Of a stretch of 6,938 bases of DNA, positions 1 through 5,428 are shown piece after piece. The position numbers and the translations under genes are program-made. Each line of letters begins with the position of its first letter. The first letter of the stretch is position 1. The notes beneath the pieces were generated by a model. The model did no database searches, was not told the origin of the DNA, and saw only the letters and a program-made list of their open reading frames with translations. The DNA comes from Lachnospiraceae bacterium UBA3645 (GTDB lineage Bacteria > Bacillota > Clostridia > Lachnospirales > Lachnospiraceae), in the NCBI GenBank assembly GCA_002373555.1, contig DFKM01000036.1, positions 1,990 through 8,927 on the forward strand, read 5' to 3'.

Positions 1-1138
1 CATCCACGATCCAGCCGATCGCCGTACGCCCGACGAACGGGATGACCAGGGAAACAGCCGTAACGAGCACGATCGCATAGCCGGGCGTTCCGTAGCGGTT
101 CAGTTCTCCCGCTTTTACCGGCAGGATCATATCCTTGCCAAGCGCATAGAACAGACGGCTGAGGGCCGTCATATTTCCGATCAGGCTGGTGATGACAAGC
201 GCCAGGAGAGACGCCATCAGGATCCAGACACCGGCACTGCCAAGGTAATGCTGCGCGGCATAGAAGGCCGGCAGTGCTTCCAGGCCTGACAGATTCCCCC
301 TATCCCGGATATAATCCAGCCAGGTGGCATAGCGCGCGGGATAGGCCGTCACGGAAAGCAGCGTCACAAAGACATACAGCAGCACCGTGGAAATGACCGC
401 CGCTACAAGCACGCGGAATACTTTCGACTTTTGAAAGGAAAACTCCTCGGAAAGATGGGAAATGTTTTCAAAGCCGATAAAAGCCCAGGGGGAAATGGCG
501 GCGATCAGGATCACCTGCGATATGGCGGAAGAATCCGGAAGAAAACCGGGATCAAACGACAGACCGTGTCCGAAGACCGCCGCGAAAAAGGCAGCGGTAA
601 TGCCGATGGCAAACACACAGACCAGACCGGTCATGGCATAGATCGAAGCCTTTCTGGCGCGGATACAGAGGGCAGCTGTCAGAAGCAGCGCGAGAATGGT
701 AATCAGCGCCTCCCCCAGATAGATGTCATATCCGAAGATCGTATACAGCTTCCCGTATTCAAAGATCTCACCCATGAAATACCGGGCAAAAAGCGGGATG
801 GATGTCGCGTTCGCCCACAGAACGGCAAGATAGACGAGCGCCAGGAACCAGCCTGTCAGAAAGCCGAAATCATGTCCGAAGACTTCCCGGCCGAACGCAT
901 ACGCGCCGCCGGCTTCCGGATAGATCTGCATCAGATAGGCATAATTCTTTGCGATGACCAGCATGATCAGGCCGCCGATGATCAGGCCCAGGACGCTGCC
1001 CCAGGGACCTGCCTGGCCAAGATAGGAATTGCTCGTGACGACAAGCGAACCCCAGCCGACAGATGTGCCGAGCGAAAATGCCCAGGCGGAAAACTGTGAG
1101 ACCGCCGGGGTGAAACTTTTCTGCGGTGACGAACCCAT
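1..1138 (-). CDS. APC-superfamily amino acid permease (3' end outside window)
   Basis: This is an open frame of 379 codons that runs off the left edge, so the C-terminus is missing. It encodes a polytopic membrane protein of the amino acid-polyamine-organocation superfamily, which probably imports or exchanges amino acids at the cytoplasmic membrane. Hydrophobic helices start near residue 18, and the first has a glycine-rich break (GWGSL, 28-32) as in APC transporters. Other family signatures are PEAGGAYAF (74-82), GFENISHLSEE (222-232) and SRLFYALGKDMILP (327-340). The substrate cannot be read from sequence. Start: ATG at 1138 with AAGGGG seven bases upstream. An in-frame ATG two codons earlier (1144), with AGGA six bases upstream, is equally possible. 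It has its own promoter downstream of the pil terminator, so it is a separate unit. The family call is firm. Confidence 0.9.
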   Translation of the reverse strand, partial: MGSSPQKSFTPAVSQFSAWAFSLGTSVGWGSLVVTSNSYLGQAGPWGSVLGLIIGGLIMLVIAKNYAYLMQIYPEAGGAYAFGREVFGHDFGFLTGWFLALVYLAVLWANATSIPLFARYFMGEIFEYGKLYTIFGYDIYLGEALITILALLLTAALCIRARKASIYAMTGLVCVFAIGITAAFFAAVFGHGLSFDPGFLPDSSAISQVILIAAISPWAFIGFENISHLSEEFSFQKSKVFRVLVAAVISTVLLYVFVTLLSVTAYPARYATWLDYIRDRGNLSGLEALPAFYAAQHYLGSAGVWILMASLLALVITSLIGNMTALSRLFYALGKDMILPVKAGELNRYGTPGYAIVLVTAVSLVIPFVGRTAIGWIVD

Positions 1139-1178
1139 AACCATTCCCCTTCCTGAATGATTCTGCATATTCGCACTG

Positions 1179-1198
1179 AATGCAATACGATTTGCATT
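1179..1198. promoter_or_regulatory. Perfect 7+7 dyad in permease leader, operator candidate
   Basis: The arms AATGCAA and TTGCATT are exact inverted repeats separated by six bases (TACGAT). They lie between the predicted permease transcription start (about 1216) and its start codon. The size and spacing suit a dimeric repressor or an LysR/Lrp-type regulator, but in RNA the dyad could also form a short hairpin. Its left arm overlaps a second, imperfect dyad (GCATATTC with GAATGC, 1165-1183). The regulator is unknown. Confidence 0.4.
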
Positions 1199-1204
1199 GA
1201 AAAT

Positions 1205-1214
1205 GATAATTATC
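1205..1214. promoter_or_regulatory. GATAATTATC palindrome at the permease transcription start
   Basis: This is a perfect 10-base palindrome, placed just downstream of the predicted -10 box and covering the likely first transcribed bases of the permease mRNA. A protein bound here could block initiation. It resembles half of a Fur-type GATAAT array, but the third hexamer is poorly matched, so no regulator is assigned. Confidence 0.3.
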
Positions 1215-1222
1215 CAATATTT

Positions 1223-1251
1223 ATATTACAACAAAGCGACTATTCTATCAA
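1223..1251 (-). promoter_or_regulatory. Sigma-A-type promoter of the permease gene
   Basis: On the minus strand, a -35 box TTGATA (1251-1246) is followed by 17 bases and a -10 box TAATAT (1228-1223). The surrounding stretch is AT-rich, unlike the flanking coding DNA. It begins only about 20 bases after the terminator closing the pil unit and predicts a start near 1216 with a 5' UTR of about 75 bases. The -35 matches five of six consensus bases and the -10 four of six. Confidence 0.6.
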
Positions 1252-1272
1252 GATTGAATCTTTCCGGAATTG

Positions 1273-1299
1273 AAAAAGCTTCGTCCTGATGGACGAAGC
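1273..1299 (-). terminator. Rho-independent terminator of the pil unit
   Basis: On the minus strand, GCTTCGTCC and GGACGAAGC form a perfect 9-base stem closed by an ATCA tetraloop (1299-1278) and followed directly by five T residues (1277-1273). It sits downstream of pilA and upstream of the permease promoter, so it most likely ends transcripts from pilA and any read-through from pilC-pilO. It gives pilA mRNA a 3' UTR of about 270 bases. Confidence 0.85.
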
Positions 1300-1551
1300 C
1301 CTTTCCCGGTTTCCGCTGTCTGCCTTTCCCGGAGCAGCAGCGGGGAGACCTAAAACGAATATGCTTTTTTATGGATTGCAGGTGTCCTCTTTTTTCCGCA
1401 ATCATTTTTGGTGCTCACCGTACAGCAGGGTGGGAATGCTGTGGTTTTTGTAAAACCGAAGACGGTAGAGCGGGGATCCTTCTCTTTAACTATTACCTCA
1501 ATATTCCTTTCTGGAGGCTTGAGAAGATATATATTCGGGCTATTACGTGAT
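1300..1551. other. Gene-poor low-GC stretch between pilA and its terminator
   Basis: Together with the permease leader this makes about 410 bases without a convincing gene. The stretch is visibly more AT-rich than the flanking genes. On the minus strand, a frame offset by one base from pilA stays open until a TAG at 1350, but I see no ribosome site for it and no family resemblance. Small structures are a 10-base direct repeat CCTTTCCCGG (1300-1309 and 1323-1332), a GGTTTT/AAAACC hairpin (1443-1457) and a GATTGC/GCAATC inverted repeat (1374-1403). It is probably a long pilA 3' UTR or a decayed gene. Confidence 0.45.
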
Positions 1552-1947
1552 TCAGTCACCAGCGGTGACTTCGATACCAGTACCATCAGCAGTGACTGAA
1601 ACAACGTAAGATGTTGTGCTTGCGGGAACCGAAATACCTGCATTCTGATGACCTTCAGCAATTGTAGTAGTAGGTTCATCTCCAGCACTCTGCCAATTAT
1701 CCTGTGTCTGCTTAGCCGGAACAATAATATCAGCGGGCAGATTAGCATCGGTGCCATCCCACTCGAGCAGTGCCGTCATCTGCTCAGCATAAGCAGCACG
1801 TACATTTGCAAGGTCGGTAGCCTCACGGCTCTTCTCCAGCTGTGTCGTGAACACCGGGATCGCGATCGCGACGAGTACAGCGATGATCGCTACGACGATA
1901 AGCAGTTCAGCGAGTGTAAATCCCTTTTTGTTTCTGATCTTTTCCAT
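1552..1947 (-). CDS. pilA: Type IV major prepilin (PilA-like)
   Basis: This 131-residue protein has a textbook class III signal. A basic leader (MEKIRNKKG) is cut after Gly9, leaving FTLAE with Phe at +1 and Glu at +5. A hydrophobic helix with Pro at +22 follows, then a helical spine (to about residue 62) and a small, threonine-rich variable domain without cysteines. PilD should cleave and N-methylate it, and it then polymerises into the pilus. Start: ATG with AAGGAG seven bases upstream. It has its own promoter and a structured leader, and ends before the terminator at 1273-1299. Compared with its neighbours, the gene uses more CGT, GCT, GGT and ATT codons, strongest in the variable half. 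Its position last in the cluster with a separate promoter suggests the major pilin, although a minor pilin cannot be excluded. Confidence 0.92.
   Translation of the reverse strand: MEKIRNKKGFTLAELLIVVAIIAVLVAIAIPVFTTQLEKSREATDLANVRAAYAEQMTALLEWDGTDANLPADIIVPAKQTQDNWQSAGDEPTTTIAEGHQNAGISVPASTTSYVVSVTADGTGIEVTAGD
1554..1570. repeat. Inverted repeat overlapping the pilA stop codon
   Basis: AGTCACC and GGTGACT form a perfect 7-base stem with a 3-base loop spanning the last pilA codons and part of the TGA stop. No T-tract follows on either strand, so it is not a standard terminator. It could stabilise the mRNA end or slow ribosomes, but it may also be chance within coding sequence. Confidence 0.35.
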
Positions 1948-1954
1948 GTTTAGT

Positions 1955-1972
1955 CTCCTTTTCTACATGTAG
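1955..1972 (-). promoter_or_regulatory. pilA ribosome-binding site with adjacent CTACATGTAG palindrome
   Basis: AAGGAG (1960-1955) lies seven bases before the pilA ATG and is a strong Shine-Dalgarno site. Immediately upstream is CTACATGTAG (1972-1963), a perfect 10-base palindrome. As RNA its pairing would be weak, so as DNA or as a protein site it may matter more. It includes an out-of-frame ATG. Confidence 0.6.
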
Positions 1973-1989
1973 TATTTTGTTGTCTTCCT

Positions 1990-2071
1990 CCGGACCATTG
2001 CTCGGCCGAAGCGGTCCGGTCTCGGACCTGCGGCTTTGCCGCTCGTATGACTCAGGCGGCCGGGAACCGCC
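1990..2071 (-). promoter_or_regulatory. Structured pilA mRNA leader with mutually exclusive hairpins
   Basis: In transcript order, three hairpin elements occur. The first is GGCGG/CCGCC with a 7-base loop (2071-2055). The second is GCGGC-AAA-GCCGC (2042-2030). The third is GGTCCG-AGAC-CGGACC (2028-2013). A further GGTCCGG (1996-1990) can take over the same CGGACC segment, as CCGGACC/GGTCCGG (2019-2013 with 1996-1990), enclosing a small GCT/AGC hairpin. So segment 2 can pair with segment 1 or segment 3, the layout expected of a two-state leader. I recognise no named riboswitch, and no T-tract marks an attenuator. Regulation is inferred; the pairings are seen. Confidence 0.5.
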
Positions 2072-2146
2072 GGAATTTCTTTGGGGTTGCTGTTTGTTTT
2101 CGGGTTGCTTTTGTTTTGCCTTGCGTTTTCTTTACTTTATGGCTTT

Positions 2147-2167
2147 ATTATAGCACCCGGGTGTCAA
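2147..2167 (-). promoter_or_regulatory. Extended -10 promoter of pilA with an overlapping palindrome
   Basis: The minus strand carries TGCTATAAT, a perfect extended -10 (TATAAT at 2152-2147), predicting transcription from about 2140 and a leader of about 190 bases. A consensus TTGACA (2167-2162) lies only nine bases upstream, too close to serve as the -35, and the correctly spaced -35 position is poor. The bases between contain CACCCGGGTG (2163-2154), a perfect palindrome that could be an operator. The promoter separates pilA expression from the upstream assembly genes. Confidence 0.6.
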
Positions 2168-2174
2168 ACGAACC

Positions 2175-2208
2175 GTCACAGAAAAACTTTTTTTGATTAT
2201 TCCGTGAC
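2175..2208. repeat. Inverted repeat spanning the pilO stop codon
   Basis: GTCACAGAA and TTCCGTGAC form a 9-base stem, perfect in the minus-strand RNA with one G-U pair, around a 16-base A/T-rich loop containing the pilO TAA. No T-run follows in the pil direction. In the plus direction the stem has one mismatch and is followed by ATTTTTTGTTTTT. It may mark the 3' boundary of pilO mRNA or stop antisense transcription. Confidence 0.35.
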
Positions 2209-2793
2209 ATTTTTTGTTTTTGCCGAATCCTCCGGCAGTCCTGCATCGGGAACGCCGCCCACCATGGTCTCATAAAACGTCGCCATCATCTTCGCGGTGG
2301 TGACGCCGTCTTCTGCGATACTGCAGTTCACATCTCCGATCAGGCACCGGTACTCGCCGGAACACAGCTTTTCCATGATGTCTTCCGCAGCCCGGTAATT
2401 CGCCGTCTTGTACGAAAGCGTAAATGCCCTGCGAATCTGATCTCCGTTTCTGGTTACCTCCGAAAATGCGATCGAATAATCGCCGGCTTCCGAAAGGATA
2501 TCATTCAGGAAAGCCACCTCCGCCTTGCTGTTGTTGTAGCTTTCCATCCTGGACGTTCCCTCCGCGCCCATGACCTCGTCGACTTCTTTCTGCATTTTCT
2601 CCAGATTCTGGACTCTCGCCTGCACGACCGTCAGCTCCGTCTGGAGCGACTGCGCCTCCGCTTCCGAGGAAGCGATCGAATTGCGCACGTTCTGGTCGAC
2701 CGCCTTGTAGTAGAACAGGCCCAGAAGGATCACCGCCAGGAGCAGCAGAAGGATCTTTTCCGAACGTGTGAAATTTCTGCTCATGATCTTCAC
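2197..2793 (-). CDS. pilO: PilO-like type IV pilus inner-membrane protein
   Basis: This is a 198-residue bitopic protein. A short basic N-terminus precedes one membrane helix (about 13-30), then a charged coiled-coil segment (about 40-75, rich in Q and E) and an alpha/beta domain (about 95-177) of the ferredoxin-like kind seen in PilO. In characterised T4P systems PilO pairs with PilN to link the PilM-bound cytoplasmic complex to the pilus. Start: GTG at 2793 overlaps the pilN TGA (GTGA). GGAGGTGA sits six bases upstream, a near-perfect Shine-Dalgarno that decides for GTG over the ATG at 2784. The overlap implies translational coupling to pilN. Sequence identity among PilO proteins is low, so the call rests on topology, size and position after pilM-pilN. 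Three cysteines (144, 150, 157) lie in the C-terminal domain. Confidence 0.8.
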   Translation of the reverse strand: MKIMSRNFTRSEKILLLLLAVILLGLFYYKAVDQNVRNSIASSEAEAQSLQTELTVVQARVQNLEKMQKEVDEVMGAEGTSRMESYNNSKAEVAFLNDILSEAGDYSIAFSEVTRNGDQIRRAFTLSYKTANYRAAEDIMEKLCSGEYRCLIGDVNCSIAEDGVTTAKMMATFYETMVGGVPDAGLPEDSAKTKNVTE

Positions 2794-3503
2794 TGTCCGT
2801 CACCTCCTTCGGTCTCCGCCGCGGCTGTTTCCGGGACGGCTGTCCCTGCATCCGCTGCCGTCTCCGTATCGGCCCGCTGCAGGTAAATCGTAAAGGTCGC
2901 TGCAACATCCGTGCGGACATCGTTCTTCTCGCTCCGGTCCGCCGTCGTGATCACGCACTGGTCAACGATCGACTCCTGCTCCAGGATCTGCGACAGCCGG
3001 TTCAGCTCCTTCAGCGAGCTGCCCGTCATCTGCAGCGTCATGATGTTCTCGCTGACCGTCCAGCTCCTGAGCGTATATCCCTCGGAAAGCGCCTTTTCCA
3101 CCAGCTTCATCACATCCACGCGGTCGACTCTGGTCATCTCCTCCTCCGTCATCCCGGAGTAGGTATAATGCGCATACTTATCTTCCACATCGGCATAGAA
3201 GGCGAGCTTCTCATACGCGCTGTCCAGCCCGGACCGCAGTTCCGTCACCTGTCCGGCCGCCCGGGATGCGGAGATCAGCCGGTCCGCGACCGCGAATTTC
3301 CCGAAGACCGCTGCCAGCAGGCAGATCAGGATGATCGCCGGGACCGCGATCTGGGGTTTGATGCTGTTCTCGTCTTTGATGACAAGATTGATTGTTGTCT
3401 TCTCCGGCAGCTTCCCGCGCGTTTTTCCGGCTCTGCCTTTCCGGCTGATCCCGGACCCCCGCCCGGTATCTGCCGGTCTTTTGATTCCTTTGATTCCGGC
3501 CAT
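2790..3503 (-). CDS. pilN: PilN-like type IV pilus inner-membrane protein
   Basis: This is a 237-residue bitopic protein. A basic, glycine-rich cytoplasmic tail (1-36) leads to TINLV (37-41), which matches the INL core of the PilN motif known to dock into PilM. One membrane helix follows (about 51-73), then a coiled-coil region (about 75-105), an alpha/beta domain (about 130-210) and a low-complexity Ala/Thr/Glu tail (211-237). It should bridge PilM in the cytoplasm to PilO at the outer face of the membrane. Start: ATG at 3503 with GGGGGTG six bases upstream. The ATG at 3509 overlaps that site and is less likely. The gene starts 13 bases after the pilM stop and overlaps pilO by four bases. 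The tail before INL is longer than in proteobacterial PilN, where the motif is close to the N-terminus. Confidence 0.85.
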   Translation of the reverse strand: MAGIKGIKRPADTGRGSGISRKGRAGKTRGKLPEKTTINLVIKDENSIKPQIAVPAIILICLLAAVFGKFAVADRLISASRAAGQVTELRSGLDSAYEKLAFYADVEDKYAHYTYSGMTEEEMTRVDRVDVMKLVEKALSEGYTLRSWTVSENIMTLQMTGSSLKELNRLSQILEQESIVDQCVITTADRSEKNDVRTDVAATFTIYLQRADTETAADAGTAVPETAAAETEGGDGQ

Positions 3504-3516
3504 CTGCATCACCCCC

Positions 3517-4539
3517 TTACATGCCGAACGTAACGCCGACCGCCTGCACAAAACTGTTGCATTCTTCGACCGCGTCTCCGCCGGGGACCAGTTCGGACGC
3601 GGGATGCAGCTCCATGTCAAGCATTTCGCCGATAGAATCCGCCAGCGGCCGGATCACTGCACCGCCGCCGCAGAGCCACAGATCTGAAAGCGTGCTGTCG
3701 GGATTGCTGAAGCGGTAAAAGTTCATCGCCCGCATCAGTTCGACCGCAATATTTTCATAGGCGGCCAGGCATTCCTCCCGCTCCAGACAGTTCTCATAGT
3801 TGTTCATCAGGTAGGTATGCGCCAGATGCACGTCCACGCTGAAAGCGTCTGCAATCACGTCATCCAATGTGGAGAGGCCGGTTTCCAGTTCTCTGGTCGC
3901 GACATGCCGGTCCCCCCGGAACATGTACAGACGGATCTCTTCATAGCCCAGATCCAGGATCCCGAACTCGTCGGCCATCTGATACAGACTGTCTTTCTGC
4001 GCCCGGATCAGATTGATGTAGGAGCAGAGCGCCGGCGATGCGATCTTCATCCGGAGACCGGCTTTGCGCAGGATCGCCTGCGCGTCCTCGATCAGCGAAC
4101 GCTCCGCGCCGACAGCCATCAGGCTCATCTTTTTTCCGCTGTTCTCATCCTCCGGATCCTCTTCCTGCTCTTCCTCCGCATCCTTGATCACCGCGTAATC
4201 AAAGATGTAATCCCGGATCTCACCGGTGATGTAATCGTTGAATTCGAACGGCAGGTTATAGACCAGCTGATCCGTCGTCATCAGCGGCATGCTCACGTTT
4301 TTCACGTAGACCGCTTCATTCGGCAGCGCGATGGCTGCGTCATTCGCCCGGATCCCGTTCTCTTTCATCGTCGTCCGGATCAGGTCGCTCATGGTCTCCC
4401 TGGAGGTGATCCGGCCGTCCACCATCAGGTTCTCCGGCATGGCCGCGGAAGCCGTGCTCACCACTCTGCCGCCGGAAACCAGCGCGAGTTTGAGCTGATC
4501 GTATCCGATGTCTATTCCGAGAATCGTTTTCTTTGCCAT
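3517..4539 (-). CDS. pilM: Type IV pilus assembly ATPase-like protein PilM
   Basis: This 340-residue cytoplasmic protein has the actin/FtsA-like fold. The phosphate-1 motif is GIDIGYDQLKLAL (8-20), the phosphate-2 motif DLGYEEIRL (196-204), and the adenosine-site glycines are CGGGA (290-294). PilM binds nucleotide and the cytoplasmic tail of PilN, helping align the pilus machine. An acidic low-complexity loop (about 120-132, mostly E and D) interrupts the middle of the protein and is not a family hallmark. Start: AAGGAG (4553-4548) is eight bases before the ATG at 4539. The GTG at 4548 lies inside that site, so it is rejected. The Shine-Dalgarno overlaps the pilD stop codon, so the two genes are tightly linked. 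The protein is close to the usual PilM length of about 350. Confidence 0.93.
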   Translation of the reverse strand: MAKKTILGIDIGYDQLKLALVSGGRVVSTASAAMPENLMVDGRITSRETMSDLIRTTMKENGIRANDAAIALPNEAVYVKNVSMPLMTTDQLVYNLPFEFNDYITGEIRDYIFDYAVIKDAEEEQEEDPEDENSGKKMSLMAVGAERSLIEDAQAILRKAGLRMKIASPALCSYINLIRAQKDSLYQMADEFGILDLGYEEIRLYMFRGDRHVATRELETGLSTLDDVIADAFSVDVHLAHTYLMNNYENCLEREECLAAYENIAVELMRAMNFYRFSNPDSTLSDLWLCGGGAVIRPLADSIGEMLDMELHPASELVPGGDAVEECNSFVQAVGVTFGM

Positions 4540-4551
4540 TATCTTCACTCC

Positions 4552-5343
4552 TTACAGAAGACCGATGTACCAGTTGATCAGCGGATCCCCGAACAGCAGC
4601 ATCAGCGCCGCTGCTCCTGCGATCCACGGTCCGAAGGGAAATGCCTTGGTTTCCTGTTCTCCTTTTGCCCGGACAGCGTTAAACAGCAGCCCTGCCAGGC
4701 AGGCGATGATCATCACAAACAGCGTTCCGATCAGCCCGATATATAATCCCGTTACAGCGAACAGCTTGATATCGCCGCCGCCGAGCGACTCCCGTCCGAG
4801 CACCCGGTCCAGGATCAGGGAGACAGCGAGCAGCCCGCCGCCGTAGACCACTGCCGCAATGATATGGGACACGCCATCCCCGAAACCGTCAAACAGAAAC
4901 GGAAACGTCACGATCCACGCGATCACGGAAACGATGTGACAGCCGTCCGGGATCATCATGTCCTCGATATCCGTCAGCGTCAGCAGGAACAGACAGCAAA
5001 GGAAGATGTAATTCCGCAGGCACAGTACCGTCAGATCGAACCGCAGCAGACAGAGGACGGATACCGCCGCGAAGAAAAGCTCCGTGAGCGGGTATCTCGC
5101 CGGGATCTTCTCGCCGCAGTAACGGCATTTTCCTTTCAGAAAGACCCAGGAAAGGACCGGGATCAGATCCAGGAACCCGAGCGCATGTCCGCAGGTCGTG
5201 CAGTGGCTCCTTCCTTTTAAGAAGGATTCTCCGTGCACGATGCGCCAGGCGGCGCAGTTGAGGAACGAGCCGAGGCTGGCGCCGAGGACAGCAGCGAGGA
5301 GAACAAAGTATATAAGTATCGGTGTATATTCGTAAATGGACAT
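4552..5343 (-). CDS. pilD: Prepilin peptidase / N-methyltransferase PilD
   Basis: This 263-residue polytopic membrane protein cleaves prepilin leaders after Gly and methylates the new N-terminus. The N-terminal GSFLNCAAWR (25-34) and four zinc-binding cysteines (CTTC 48-51, CRYC 73-76) are intact. The aspartyl protease pair is present as D125 in TDIED and D191 in GGGDIK, and FPFGP (235-239) marks the last membrane segments. It should process PilA and perhaps the pilin-like protein upstream. Start: ATG at 5343 places the membrane helix as usual, but GAGG is only two bases away. An in-frame GTG at 5358 has AAGGTGG seven bases upstream and would add five residues. Upstream lies a palindromic repeat, an unusual gap in an otherwise compact cluster. 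All catalytic residues are kept, so it should be active. Confidence 0.95.
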   Translation of the reverse strand: MSIYEYTPILIYFVLLAAVLGASLGSFLNCAAWRIVHGESFLKGRSHCTTCGHALGFLDLIPVLSWVFLKGKCRYCGEKIPARYPLTELFFAAVSVLCLLRFDLTVLCLRNYIFLCCLFLLTLTDIEDMMIPDGCHIVSVIAWIVTFPFLFDGFGDGVSHIIAAVVYGGGLLAVSLILDRVLGRESLGGGDIKLFAVTGLYIGLIGTLFVMIIACLAGLLFNAVRAKGEQETKAFPFGPWIAGAAALMLLFGDPLINWYIGLL

Positions 5344-5388
5344 AACCTCTTCCGGCACTGACGTGCCACCTTCCCCTGAAGGGGAAGG
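5344..5388. repeat. REP-like double palindrome just upstream of pilD
   Basis: Two hairpins lie back to back: CCTTCCCC-TGAA-GGGGAAGG (5369-5388, 8-base stem) and GGCAC-TGAC-GTGCC (5354-5367, 5-base stem), followed on the minus strand by GGAAGAGGTT ending against the pilD ATG. The layout resembles dispersed intergenic palindromes I recall from gut Clostridia (G-rich hairpin, GGTGGC, second hairpin, then GA-GAGG). That family match is from memory. No T-tract follows, so it is not a terminator. Confidence 0.6.
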
Positions 5389-5428
5389 CATTGGTAAAGG
5401 TATTTTCTTCCCCGACTGACAGGTTTCT

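Noticed and set aside
870..1217. Minus-strand frames starting at 1217 and 1197
   Set aside because: They are out of frame with the permease, which continues open to the window edge and carries APC motifs. These frames start upstream of its ribosome site and show no recognisable domain.
1199..1217. Fur box at the permease promoter
   Set aside because: Two adjacent hexamers fit GATAAT (5/6 and 6/6), but the inverted third hexamer matches only two of six bases, so I report only the palindrome.
1350..1757. Programmed +1 frameshift extending pilA
   Set aside because: The stop context (GAC TGA) is not a known slippery site, and the pilin already has a normal length and end. The open tail is more likely chance in AT-rich DNA.
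1983..2110. c-di-GMP riboswitch in the pilA leader
   Set aside because: GGCAAAGCC recalls part of the class I motif, but the conserved GCACAGGGCAAACC-like block and the second helix signature are absent, and the segment sits in a simple AAA-loop hairpin.
2162..2167. TTGACA used as the -35 of the pilA promoter
   Set aside because: It is nine bases from TATAAT. Other -10 candidates at about 17 bases are poor, so the extended -10 is the better explanation.
3817..4746. Long plus-strand open frames opposite pilM, pilN, pilD and the pilin-like gene
   Set aside because: They have no family resemblance, no convincing ribosome sites and compositions rich in R, H, Q and D. They mirror GC-rich minus-strand genes that carry clear domain motifs.
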